Notes under the pieces: model-generated
Databases searched by the model: none
Told to the model about the DNA's origin: nothing
Seen by the model: the letters and a program-made list of their open reading frames with translations, nothing else
Translations under genes and position numbers: made by a program
Origin: an uncultured Muribaculaceae bacterium
GTDB lineage: Bacteria; Bacteroidota; Bacteroidia; Bacteroidales; Muribaculaceae
Length of the DNA stretch: 44,186 nucleotides
Assembly (NCBI GenBank): GCA_910578385.1
Contig: CAJTQV010000023.1
Span: forward strand, 1-44,186
Direction of reading: 5' to 3'
Part shown: positions 16,623 to 23,521 of the stretch, piece by piece
Numbering within the stretch: the first letter of the stretch is position 1
How the letters are laid out: each line of letters opens with the position of its first letter

Positions 16623-17457
16623 AAGGATAATCTTTGTCACGACGCGCTATGACTTCGAGCGTGTCATGAAATTCGAGGCCGGTGGCCTGACGGGCACGGC
16701 TGTTGTCGAGAACGAGCGTGCGCGACACCGGCGCGAGCGCACTTTCCGAAAGTGTCTCCTCCACGACCGGGAGCCAGCGGAAAAAGCGGTATATCCACCG
16801 CGCCCAGCTCTCGGGGAGGGTTGTCATGCGCTTCTGCGCACCGACATTGGCTGTCATGGCCTCGGCGAGCGACAGCCATGTGTGGGAACGGCCATCGGAG
16901 AGGTTGAAAATGCCGGGAGTTCCGGCGAGCTTCACGATAGCACGCGCCGCATCGACGGCGGTTATGGCCGACATACGGGCATCATTTCCACGGATATGCA
17001 CATAATGGCCGCGCACCACGCGGTTGAAAAGACGGAGCATGTCGCCATCAACACCCTTGCCGAACATCAGAGCCGGACGCACCACAGTCAGCGTCACACC
17101 ATTCTCAGCAGCCCACTTCTCAAGCAGCAGCTCGGTCTGGGCGTGCGAGCGTCCCGCCGCACTCCATGCGAACGTGGGGCGCGACTCATCCACCCCCTCG
17201 CCAGCATCGGGGCTGTAGACCTGCCATGAACTGACATAGACCACGCGTCGCGGCAGCGCTTCGCCGAGCGAGCCAAGCAACCGGCGGGTAGCCTCAAGGT
17301 TAAGTTCGGAGGCGCGTTCATCGCTCTCCGTGCCGTGGCATATGAACAGGGTCTGCTCGGGCTGCGGGCCGCACTTGGCAAGCTCCGCGACCAGGTGGCG
17401 CCCAAGCATCGTGTCGCGACCCGACAGGCAGTAATTATTTTCAATATCAGTAAACAT
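16609..17457 (-). CDS. NAD(P)-epimerase/dehydratase-like extended SDR lacking Tyr-Lys
   Basis: 282 residues with the extended-SDR fold. Seen: a divergent nucleotide loop (LSGRDTMLGRHL, about 11-22), VVYVSSWQVYS with Ser76/77, VRPALMFG and AITAVDAARA. The catalytic YxxxK position reads A101-G-R-S-H105, so both Tyr and Lys appear replaced while the following Glu-containing helix is kept. That suggests a non-catalytic or altered enzyme. A TTG precedes the ATG at 17457; the ATG is preferred. A TATTTTTG box at 17463-17470 would place the transcript start almost at the ATG. First gene of the minus-strand trio. Confidence 0.8.
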   Translation of the reverse strand: MFTDIENNYCLSGRDTMLGRHLVAELAKCGPQPEQTLFICHGTESDERASELNLEATRRLLGSLGEALPRRVVYVSSWQVYSPDAGEGVDESRPTFAWSAAGRSHAQTELLLEKWAAENGVTLTVVRPALMFGKGVDGDMLRLFNRVVRGHYVHIRGNDARMSAITAVDAARAIVKLAGTPGIFNLSDGRSHTWLSLAEAMTANVGAQKRMTTLPESWARWIYRFFRWLPVVEETLSESALAPVSRTLVLDNSRARQATGLEFHDTLEVIARRDKDYPYEDA

Positions 17458-17462
17458 CAATG

Positions 17463-17470
17463 CAAAAATA
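17463..17470 (-). promoter_or_regulatory. Candidate -7 element for the SDR operon
   Basis: On the minus strand TATTTTTG ends five bases before the ATG at 17457. With the usual seven-base distance the mRNA would be leaderless or nearly so. No clear -33 box. Confidence 0.4.
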
Positions 17471-17692
17471 ACTCATATTTTACAAAATTGGAAATCGCCC
17501 GACATGAAATTGAGAGGCTGGAGCATGAAATTGAAATTCGCAAACAAAAATATCGGTTCCGCCAAAACAAAATGCCCCCTCCGTTCCGTTCTAACCTATG
17601 GGGATACCACTGCTGAAAGAGCGCGACAGAGAGTCGGGCCAAACAGCGGCATCACACCATGACATAAATAAACCAACATAACCCAAAAGAAA

Positions 17693-18211
17693 ATGAAAAT
17701 AGATGAAAAGCTGGCTGCGGCCATCAACGATCAGATCAATTTCGAATTCCATTCAGGCTATCTTTACCTCGCCATGTCGAACTTCTGGCGCGAGAAGGGC
17801 CGCAACGGCGTGGCCAACTGGTTCCGCGTGCAGGCTCAGGAGGAACGCGCACACGCCGAGATATTCATGAACTACCTTCACGACCGCGACGGCGTGGTGC
17901 GCCTCGAACCGATCGCCCAGGTCAAGCAGAACTGGGAATCTCTGGCCGAGACATTCGCCGACTCTCTCACACACGAGCGCAAGGTGACACAGCGCATCTA
18001 CAACCTCTACGCCCTTGCCGAGGAGGAGAAAGACTACGCAACACGCCAGATGCTCAACTGGTACATCGCCGAGCAGGTCGAGGAGGAATCGACACTTCAG
18101 GACATACTCGACAACCTTGAGCTTGTAGGCACCGACGGCACCGGCATCCTCCAGATCGACCGCGAGCTGGCGACCCGCACCTACACCGCCCCCAAGGTCG
18201 GCAACAACTGA
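17693..18211 (+). CDS. ftnA: Non-haem ferritin
   Basis: 172 residues, the normal length of bacterial ferritin. It forms a 24-mer that oxidises Fe(II) and stores iron. Ferroxidase ligands are visible: Glu18 (NFEF), Glu51 and His54 (EERAHAEIF), Glu95 (HERKV), Gln128 and Glu131 (EQVEEE). The ATG at 17693 gives the standard MKIDEKL start. It stands alone: the gene upstream is divergent and a strong hairpin follows 34 bases after the stop. No clear TAnnTTTG promoter is seen in the 235-base upstream gap. Confidence 0.95.
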   Translation: MKIDEKLAAAINDQINFEFHSGYLYLAMSNFWREKGRNGVANWFRVQAQEERAHAEIFMNYLHDRDGVVRLEPIAQVKQNWESLAETFADSLTHERKVTQRIYNLYALAEEEKDYATRQMLNWYIAEQVEEESTLQDILDNLELVGTDGTGILQIDRELATRTYTAPKVGNN

Positions 18212-18244
18212 CCAGCCACCGGCGTAAGACATTTAAAATAAGTT

Positions 18245-18291
18245 AACGAGGCTCCGATTAAAGAAATTTTTCTTTAAAAGAGCCTCGTTTT
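18245..18291 (+). terminator. Terminator of the ferritin gene
   Basis: AACGAGGCTC (18245-18254) pairs with GAGCCTCGTT (18280-18289), enclosing a second A/T stem (TTAAAGAAA/TTTCTTTAA), followed by TTTTAAAT. Confidence 0.85.
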
Positions 18292-18304
18292 AAATAAAAT
18301 TTAG

Positions 18305-18312
18305 TAATTTTG
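18305..18312 (+). promoter_or_regulatory. Candidate pckA promoter (-7 element)
   Basis: TAATTTTG matches TAnnTTTG. The leader to the ATG at 18438 would be about 118 bases. The position of the -33 box is taken by the ferritin terminator stem. Confidence 0.5.
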
Positions 18313-18353
18313 CATGATGAATCGCGAGAGCGATTTGTTAAGACTACAGGTAC

Positions 18354-18386
18354 GCCCCCGAGGGGGCAGACAGACGCACCGTGCGT
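18354..18386 (+). promoter_or_regulatory. Two small hairpins in the pckA leader
   Basis: GCCCCC/GGGGGC (18354-18367, two-base loop) and ACGCAC/GTGCGT (18374-18386, one-base loop). The second resembles the REP-like palindrome at 117 and 20158, so this may be a decayed repeat rather than a regulator. Confidence 0.45.
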
Positions 18387-18437
18387 GCGCGACTTAAAGC
18401 TTCTGAAACATTAACTTAAAACCCAAATATCAAATTT

Positions 18438-20042
18438 ATGGCAACTTTAGATCTGTCTAAGTACGGCATCAAGGATGTGAAGAAAATCATTCACAATCCC
18501 TCTTATGACGAGCTCTACAAAGCTGAGCTCGACCCCAGCCTCGAAGGCTACGAGAAAGGTATCCTGACCGACCTCGGCGCCGTTGACGTGTTCACCGGTA
18601 TCTACACAGGCCGCTCGCCCAAGGATAAATATCTCGTGAAGGACGAGGTTACAGAGAACACCGTATGGTGGACATCCGAAGAATATAAGAACGACAACAA
18701 GCCCATCGACACAAAGGTATGGGACGAGCTCCGCGAGAAAGCTGTCAAGGAGCTGAGCGACAAGACTCTCTATGTGGTTGACGTATATTGCGGCGCCAAC
18801 AAGGACACCCGCATGAACGTACGCTTCATCATGGAGGTGGCATGGCAGGCTCACTTCGTGACCAACATGTTCATCCGTCCCACCGAGGAGGAGCTCAAGG
18901 ACTTCACTCCTGACTTCGTCGTGTTCAACGCATCGAAGGCAAAGTGCGAGAACTACAAGGAGCTCGGCCTCAACTCGGAGACTGTCGTGGCCTTCAACAT
19001 CAAGGAGCGCCAGCAGGTTATCCTCAACACATGGTACGGTGGTGAGATGAAGAAGGGTATGTTCTCTATGATGAACTACTTCAACCCCCTCCGCGGCATC
19101 GCTTCAATGCACTGCTCTGCCAACACCAACATGGAGGAGACTTCGACAGCCATCTTCTTCGGTCTGTCAGGTACAGGTAAGACCACTCTCTCAACCGACC
19201 CGAAGCGTAAGCTCATCGGTGACGACGAGCACGGCTGGGACGATGACGGTGTGTTCAACTACGAAGGTGGTTGCTACGCCAAGGTCATCAACCTCTCGAA
19301 AGAGAACGAGCCCGACATCTACAACGCCATCACACGCGACGCTCTTCTTGAGAACGTGACTGTGAAGGAGGATGGTGTCTGCGACTTCGCCGACAAGAGC
19401 GTGACTGAGAACACCCGCGTTTCTTATCCTATCTTCCACATCGAGAACATCGTCAAGCCCGTCAGCAAGGGTCCCGCTGCAAAGCAGGTCATCTTCCTTT
19501 CTGCCGACGCATTCGGTGTGCTTCCTCCGGTAGCCATCCTCAACGACGAGCAGGCTCAGTACTACTTCCTGAGCGGCTTCACCGCAAAGCTCGCCGGTAC
19601 AGAGCGCGGCATCACTGAGCCGACTCCGACATTCTCGGCTTGCTTCGGCCAGGCATTCCTCTCGCTCCACCCGACAAAATATGCCGAGGAGCTCGTGAAG
19701 AAGATGCAGGCTAACGGCGCGAAGGCTTACCTCGTGAACACGGGCTGGAACGGTACAGGCAAGCGTATCTCAATTCCTGACACACGCGGTATCATCGACG
19801 ACATCCTCAACGGTGACATCGAGAAGGCTCCCACAAAGGTTCTCCCCTACTTCGACTTCGTCATCCCGACTGAGCTTCCGGGCGTGAACACAGGCATCCT
19901 CGATCCGCGCGACACTTACGCTGATCCCAAGGAATGGGACGAGAAGGCTAAGAAACTCGCCGAGATGTTCATCAACAACTTCAAGAAGTTCGAGACCAAC
20001 GAGGTGGGCAAGAAGCTCGCTCAGGCAGGTCCGAAGCTCTGA
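18438..20042 (+). CDS. pckA: Phosphoenolpyruvate carboxykinase (ATP)
   Basis: 534 residues, the full length of the ATP-type enzyme. It interconverts oxaloacetate and PEP with CO2; in gut Bacteroidales it usually runs toward oxaloacetate on the route to succinate and propionate, conserving ATP. Key motifs: FTGIYTGRSPKDKY (about 52-65), NTWYGGEMKKGMF, the kinase P-loop GLSGTGKTT (242-250), the metal/phosphate motif LIGDDEHGW (259-267), and NTGWNGTGKRIS near residue 440. All appear intact. It is monocistronic, with its own leader and a terminator 44 bases downstream. Confidence 0.97.
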   Translation: MATLDLSKYGIKDVKKIIHNPSYDELYKAELDPSLEGYEKGILTDLGAVDVFTGIYTGRSPKDKYLVKDEVTENTVWWTSEEYKNDNKPIDTKVWDELREKAVKELSDKTLYVVDVYCGANKDTRMNVRFIMEVAWQAHFVTNMFIRPTEEELKDFTPDFVVFNASKAKCENYKELGLNSETVVAFNIKERQQVILNTWYGGEMKKGMFSMMNYFNPLRGIASMHCSANTNMEETSTAIFFGLSGTGKTTLSTDPKRKLIGDDEHGWDDDGVFNYEGGCYAKVINLSKENEPDIYNAITRDALLENVTVKEDGVCDFADKSVTENTRVSYPIFHIENIVKPVSKGPAAKQVIFLSADAFGVLPPVAILNDEQAQYYFLSGFTAKLAGTERGITEPTPTFSACFGQAFLSLHPTKYAEELVKKMQANGAKAYLVNTGWNGTGKRISIPDTRGIIDDILNGDIEKAPTKVLPYFDFVIPTELPGVNTGILDPRDTYADPKEWDEKAKKLAEMFINNFKKFETNEVGKKLAQAGPKL

Positions 20043-20086
20043 TAAGCCTACAAACGACAGCCCACGGCTGTAAGGTCATAATAAAG

Positions 20087-20117
20087 AGAAAGGCTCCCGA
20101 CGGGAGCCTTTCTTATT
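20087..20117. terminator. Bidirectional terminator between pckA and the AraC gene
   Basis: AGAAAGGCTCCC (20087-20098) pairs with GGGAGCCTTTCT (20102-20113). T-rich sequence follows on the plus strand (TATTTTG), and the minus-strand side is also A/T rich. The two convergent genes share it. A smaller CAGCC/GGCTG stem precedes it at 20058-20070. Confidence 0.85.
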
Positions 20118-20157
20118 TTGTTGCAGTTATTTGACAACTATCCGGTTAAAACGTCTT

Positions 20158-20186
20158 GTAGGGACGCACGGCCCGTGCGTCCGCCA
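20158..20186. repeat. REP-like palindromic repeat, copy 2
   Basis: The same string as at 117-145, here between the pckA terminator and the end of the AraC gene. Confidence 0.75.
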
Positions 20187-20198
20187 CTGCCCGGCAAT

Positions 20199-21110
20199 TT
20201 ACACCAGGAACTTGTTACGCTTGTAAACCTCGCGGAATTCCTTGGGCGTGCAGCCTTTGTTCTTCTTGAAGATACGGTTGAAGTTCGACACGTTGTTGAA
20301 GCCCGAGGCGTAGCATATGTCGGCTATCGGCGTGCGGGTGCTGACAAGGTCGCGCGACGCCACGTCGAGACGGATACCGATGATGTAGTCAGACAGCGAG
20401 CGGCCTGTGCGCAGCTTGAAGAAGCGGCTGAACGACGAGGGCGACATGCCGGCCATCTTGGCGAGGTCGTTGAGACGGATTTCCTCGCGGAAGTGCGCGG
20501 CGATATACTCCTGGGTCTTATTGAGGCGCGTGTTGCTGACAGGCTGGGTGCCGGGACCGGCCTCAGAGCTGCTTGAGAGCTGACGTCCCTTGGGATCGAT
20601 AGCCATGACGTGAAGTATCTCGATGAGCTTCATCATCTGATAGAAACTTGACGGAGCGGTCAGAAGTTCCTCGATGAGATGATAAACCTTCATGATGCTC
20701 GGAATTGGGAAGGCAACACCCTTTGCGGCGTTGTCGAGAAGAGTCTTGACAGACTGCATCTGAGTGCGTCGGAGCATCTCATTTCCAAAAATATCGACGG
20801 GGAACTGGATGGTGATCTCGCGGATATAGCCGCTCTTGCAGTCATGCTGTTCCCAGCCATGCTCGACTCCGTGACCTACTATGCAGAGGTCAAAGTCACC
20901 GACATCCTCAATAGAGTCGCCCACTATGCGGCGCGCGCCGGCACAGTTCTCGACAAAGTTGATCTCGAATTCCGCGTGACGGTGCACGGGGAATGTAAAG
21001 CTGTCTTTAGTGCGGTCTACGACATATAGAAAATCGCACTCCGACAACGGGGTCACTTCGGTAGGAATCTCACCTACTGACCCCAGGGGGTAGACGGGTG
21101 TTGTACTCAT
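20199..21110 (-). CDS. AraC-family transcriptional regulator
   Basis: 303 residues. The N-terminal half is a cupin-like sensor (FPVHRHAEFEINFVE, about 40-54; VGHGVEHGW, about 77-85). The C-terminal 100 residues are a complete AraC double helix-turn-helix (LNDLAKMAGMSPSSFSRFFK and IADICYASGFNNVSNFNRIF, then GCTPKEFR). The ligand is unknown; the His-rich cupin motif is typical of sugar- or small-molecule-responsive members. A perfect Bacteroidetes promoter lies upstream at 21143-21173. It faces pckA convergently, so pckA is not an obvious target. Confidence 0.92.
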   Translation of the reverse strand: MSTTPVYPLGSVGEIPTEVTPLSECDFLYVVDRTKDSFTFPVHRHAEFEINFVENCAGARRIVGDSIEDVGDFDLCIVGHGVEHGWEQHDCKSGYIREITIQFPVDIFGNEMLRRTQMQSVKTLLDNAAKGVAFPIPSIMKVYHLIEELLTAPSSFYQMMKLIEILHVMAIDPKGRQLSSSSEAGPGTQPVSNTRLNKTQEYIAAHFREEIRLNDLAKMAGMSPSSFSRFFKLRTGRSLSDYIIGIRLDVASRDLVSTRTPIADICYASGFNNVSNFNRIFKKNKGCTPKEFREVYKRNKFLV

Positions 21111-21142
21111 GGTTTTAGTTAAATCGGCATTAGATTACATGG

Positions 21143-21173
21143 CAAAAATAGTAATAATCTACCTATCTGCAAA
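21143..21173 (-). promoter_or_regulatory. Promoter of the AraC-family gene
   Basis: On the minus strand, TTTG (21173-21170), 19 bases, then TATTTTTG (21150-21143): both boxes and the spacing fit the Bacteroidetes housekeeping consensus. The leader is about 25-30 bases. Confidence 0.8.
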
Positions 21174-21340
21174 AAAAATTGTAAAAAATTTGAATATTTT
21201 TTGCTATTTTGGTGTTTATGGTTGATTATCAGCACAATCGCATTCACACTTTTTATCACGGTTTTGTATAACACCGGTTTGAGCCATGTGGCAACGCGGT
21301 CGTGGTGCTGAGAAAAAAAATAAAAAAATCAGCAATAGAG

Positions 21341-21371
21341 TTTGTGGTATGAAAAAAAATTATTAACTTTG
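21341..21371 (+). promoter_or_regulatory. Promoter of tRNA-Ser
   Basis: TTTG (21341-21344), 19 bases, TAACTTTG (21364-21371), with the tRNA starting 46 bases later. A full match to the Bacteroidetes consensus. Confidence 0.85.
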
Positions 21372-21417
21372 CACTGTAAAGCCAAGCGCAGTAGAGTGCA
21401 GGCGAATGTATTTCTCA

Positions 21418-21505
<88 letters not shown>

Positions 21506-21541
21506 ACCAATAGAACCCGCTGAAATTCAGCGGGTTCTATT

Positions 21542-21605
21542 ATTTAAAACCATTGAGGGCAACACATCTTCCCCTTTGCGGGGGTTCGAATCCTCTCTCT
21601 CCGCC
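21542..21605 (+). pseudogene. 3' half of a second tRNA-Ser (relic or attachment-site duplication)
   Basis: From AAAACCATTGAGGGCAACAC through a class II variable arm (ATCTTCCCCTTTGCG) to GGGGGTTCGAATCC-TCTCTCTCCGCCA, this repeats the 3' half of the intact tRNA-Ser just upstream, with a different variable arm and one T-stem base missing. There is no D arm or 5' acceptor. It is either the end of a lost tandem tRNA gene or the crossover scar of an element that used tRNA-Ser. Confidence 0.8.
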
Positions 21606-21863
21606 AAAAGGTAGACTAGAGTCCTATAAGTAGTTTACTTACAGTACTTTTTCTTTTTCTTTTTAGTCATTACCTGAAAACGTCATAAAAACGTCCCGTT
21701 TTGACATAGTTGTGCTACAGCCAACGCTTTTTGACGGCATCGCGCCGCCAACACCAAACGCCGCTCCGTCTCTCACCGCTTTCGGCAGCAATTTTATTTG
21801 GTACGATTAATAGAATAGCCATCCTTTGCAATTTTGTTTGGTATAACAAATAAAATTCATTTA
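21606..21863. other. Gene-free stretch between the tRNA-Ser relic and the BREX-side hairpin
   Basis: No supported gene. It holds a CT-rich run (TTTTTCTTTTTC, 21649-21660), two AAAACGTC repeats near 21675-21692, and two imperfect GCAATTTTRTTTGGTA repeats about 40 bases apart (21788 and 21828). A minus-strand ATG at 21670 reads MTKKKKKKYCK then stop, which could be the truncated start of a recombinase gene, but 11 codons prove nothing. Confidence 0.5.
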
Positions 21864-21936
21864 GGGCCCGTTTCATAAAAAATATCGGTCGCAAGGCTGC
21901 AACCCCAGCGACCGCTATTTTTATGAAACGGGGCCT
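21864..21936. terminator. Long hairpin on the brxL side of the island
   Basis: CGTTTCATAAAAA on the left pairs with TTTTTATGAAACG on the right, with GGGCC-type bases outside and a second GGTCGC/GCGACC stem inside. U tracts within the arms make it a plausible bidirectional terminator for the minus-strand BREX operon. It shares its outer arms with the hairpin at 32557-32613. Confidence 0.8.
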
Positions 21937-21963
21937 TAAGTAGTAGATAACCAATCGAAATTA

Positions 21964-22086
21964 GTCACGGCTGGAGGTGGGTGAGGTCGATGCCGGAGAG
22001 GCGGTAGCGGTGGTGCTGACGGAGAAGCGGTAGCGGTAGCACTGTCGGCTCAGAGACGATACCGTGTCGCTTTTCAGGGTAATGAT
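21964..22086 (-). pseudogene. Decayed 3' fragment of a kinase gene (direct repeat of the end of the gene at 34373)
   Basis: Bases 21964-22022 match 34372-34430 with two mismatches out of 59; this is the last 19 codons and stop of the intact Ser/Thr kinase gene. The next bases are a second diverged copy of the same block (GGTAGCGGTAGC), then CCGTGTCGCTTTTCAGGGTAATGAT, matching 34557-34582 of the kinase gene with two mismatches. The similarity runs into the last codons of brxL (stop at 22074-22076). Confidence 0.85.
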
Positions 22087-23510
22087 ACTTCAAAGCGCGG
22101 CATTGCGGTTTTGAATTCAGGATCAATGTAGTGACATTGCTCTTTGATTATGCCACGGCGACGTATGGCAGGTTGAAGGCAATACATGTCAAACTCATCG
22201 AAGTCAACCTTGTCAACTGATGTCCAATGAGGGAAGAGCAATTTCATATAACCAACGGTAATGCGTTTTACTGCATTGAAATCGCGTGTATCAGCGTTTT
22301 TGTCGTATTTTACAATCCGGTCAAAGATAATACCATAGATATTTTGAGTACGCAGTTCGTGAAGAATTTCAGAAAAATACTCTACATTGATTGTCCAGCC
22401 TTTGAATATCAAACCTTTATTGATGCGAGGCAGGTGCCAACCTTCAATAAAGCAATGGAAGCGGTCGAGAAGCGCAGATTCACGAAAATGCTGGGGAAGA
22501 GAGTCGAAATATCTGTAGCTTACCGGACGTTTGCTGCTGTCAAGGGGAATGTTGCCCATCAACATAAGTCCACACTCTGATGTGAACTCGTTGTTATCGA
22601 TAGTGGTCTTTCCAGACTCCAAATAAGATTTGAGAGCGGCTTGCATTTCGGCAGGTTCCTGAAAAACAATTGTTTGAATTTCATCAAATGCTGTGAAGTC
22701 ATGGTTTTTGATGATACCATTCTGTTGTTTTTGTTTATCGAAGAATAGTTTAGCACGAGTAACCTTCCCTCCGCTGACAAGCCAACCATATTTGGAGAGG
22801 TTCCCGAATACATACGACTTGCCGGTTCCCTTAGGTGCCAGTTCAATTACGTTGAGACGTGGCTCAACGAATACAAGCAATCGAGTGAGAAATTCAATTT
22901 TTTCAGTTTGCGATGCGAAGCCGTCCGGATCGTATTCCATTGCCGACAGCAATACGTCTATCCATTCGCGAATAGTAAAGGCCTCACGTGCATTACAGAG
23001 ATAATTGGCATCTACAGACCGATAAGGTTTAAATGGTTTATAATCGACCATCTCAACGTGGTATTTCTTACCGCAATCATCCGGAAGCAATGCCAGTTTG
23101 ATAATGCCCCATTTTTCACCCTCTACAAGTTCGCCTATATGGTTTTTATAAACATATTCAGGTATTTGCCCCTCCCGAGTCTTTATGCCTACATCCGGAA
23201 TGCCAAATCGGCGAACGCCCTTGATAAGATCAATTTCTACGATGAATCGTGCAAGAAGTGTCAATTCTTCGCCGCAATCAAGACGATCTTTAACTGATGC
23301 TTGATTGGTAGGTATTACAGAGTCAAGAAAAGTAGTCAGCCTCTCACGCTGAATTGTGCCATCGGAGTTGATATAGCGTTTTAGAAGGAAGTCTTTAACA
23401 AAAGACGGGAGGTTACGCCCGGCAAAGAGACTGCCAGTTGTAGTCGGGTCTTTATATATTGTCATTGCGGCAAACTGACCGCAAACTTTCTTTGTTAATT
23501 CCTGATTCAT
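22074..23510 (-). CDS. brxL: BREX Lon-like ATPase BrxL (short form)
   Basis: 478 residues. An AAA+ protein of BREX phage-defence systems. Conserved BrxL features: AFTIREWIDVLLSAMEYDPDGF (about 177-198), then the P-loop ELAPKGTGKSYVF (APKGTGKS at 225-232), LVSGGKVTRAKLFFD, Walker B AFDEIQT (Asp276, Glu277) and MLMGNIPLD. It stops where long BrxL proteins carry a Lon-type protease domain, so no Ser-Lys dyad is present; a short BrxL family of about this length is known. The start is 11 bases after the pglZ stop. The last codons overlap the kinase-derived repeat, so the natural C-terminus may have been altered by the recombination. Confidence 0.9.
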   Translation of the reverse strand: MNQELTKKVCGQFAAMTIYKDPTTTGSLFAGRNLPSFVKDFLLKRYINSDGTIQRERLTTFLDSVIPTNQASVKDRLDCGEELTLLARFIVEIDLIKGVRRFGIPDVGIKTREGQIPEYVYKNHIGELVEGEKWGIIKLALLPDDCGKKYHVEMVDYKPFKPYRSVDANYLCNAREAFTIREWIDVLLSAMEYDPDGFASQTEKIEFLTRLLVFVEPRLNVIELAPKGTGKSYVFGNLSKYGWLVSGGKVTRAKLFFDKQKQQNGIIKNHDFTAFDEIQTIVFQEPAEMQAALKSYLESGKTTIDNNEFTSECGLMLMGNIPLDSSKRPVSYRYFDSLPQHFRESALLDRFHCFIEGWHLPRINKGLIFKGWTINVEYFSEILHELRTQNIYGIIFDRIVKYDKNADTRDFNAVKRITVGYMKLLFPHWTSVDKVDFDEFDMYCLQPAIRRRGIIKEQCHYIDPEFKTAMPRFEVSLP

Positions 23511-23521
23511 GGATATGAAAT

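Noticed and set aside
18438..20042. Long minus-strand frames opposite pckA and the susC-susF genes
   Set aside because: These are shadows caused by the codon bias of strongly expressed genes on the plus strand.
21715..21954. A 79-codon minus-strand frame (MVIYYLRPRFIK...)
   Set aside because: Most of it is the long hairpin and repeats read as codons; no family resemblance.
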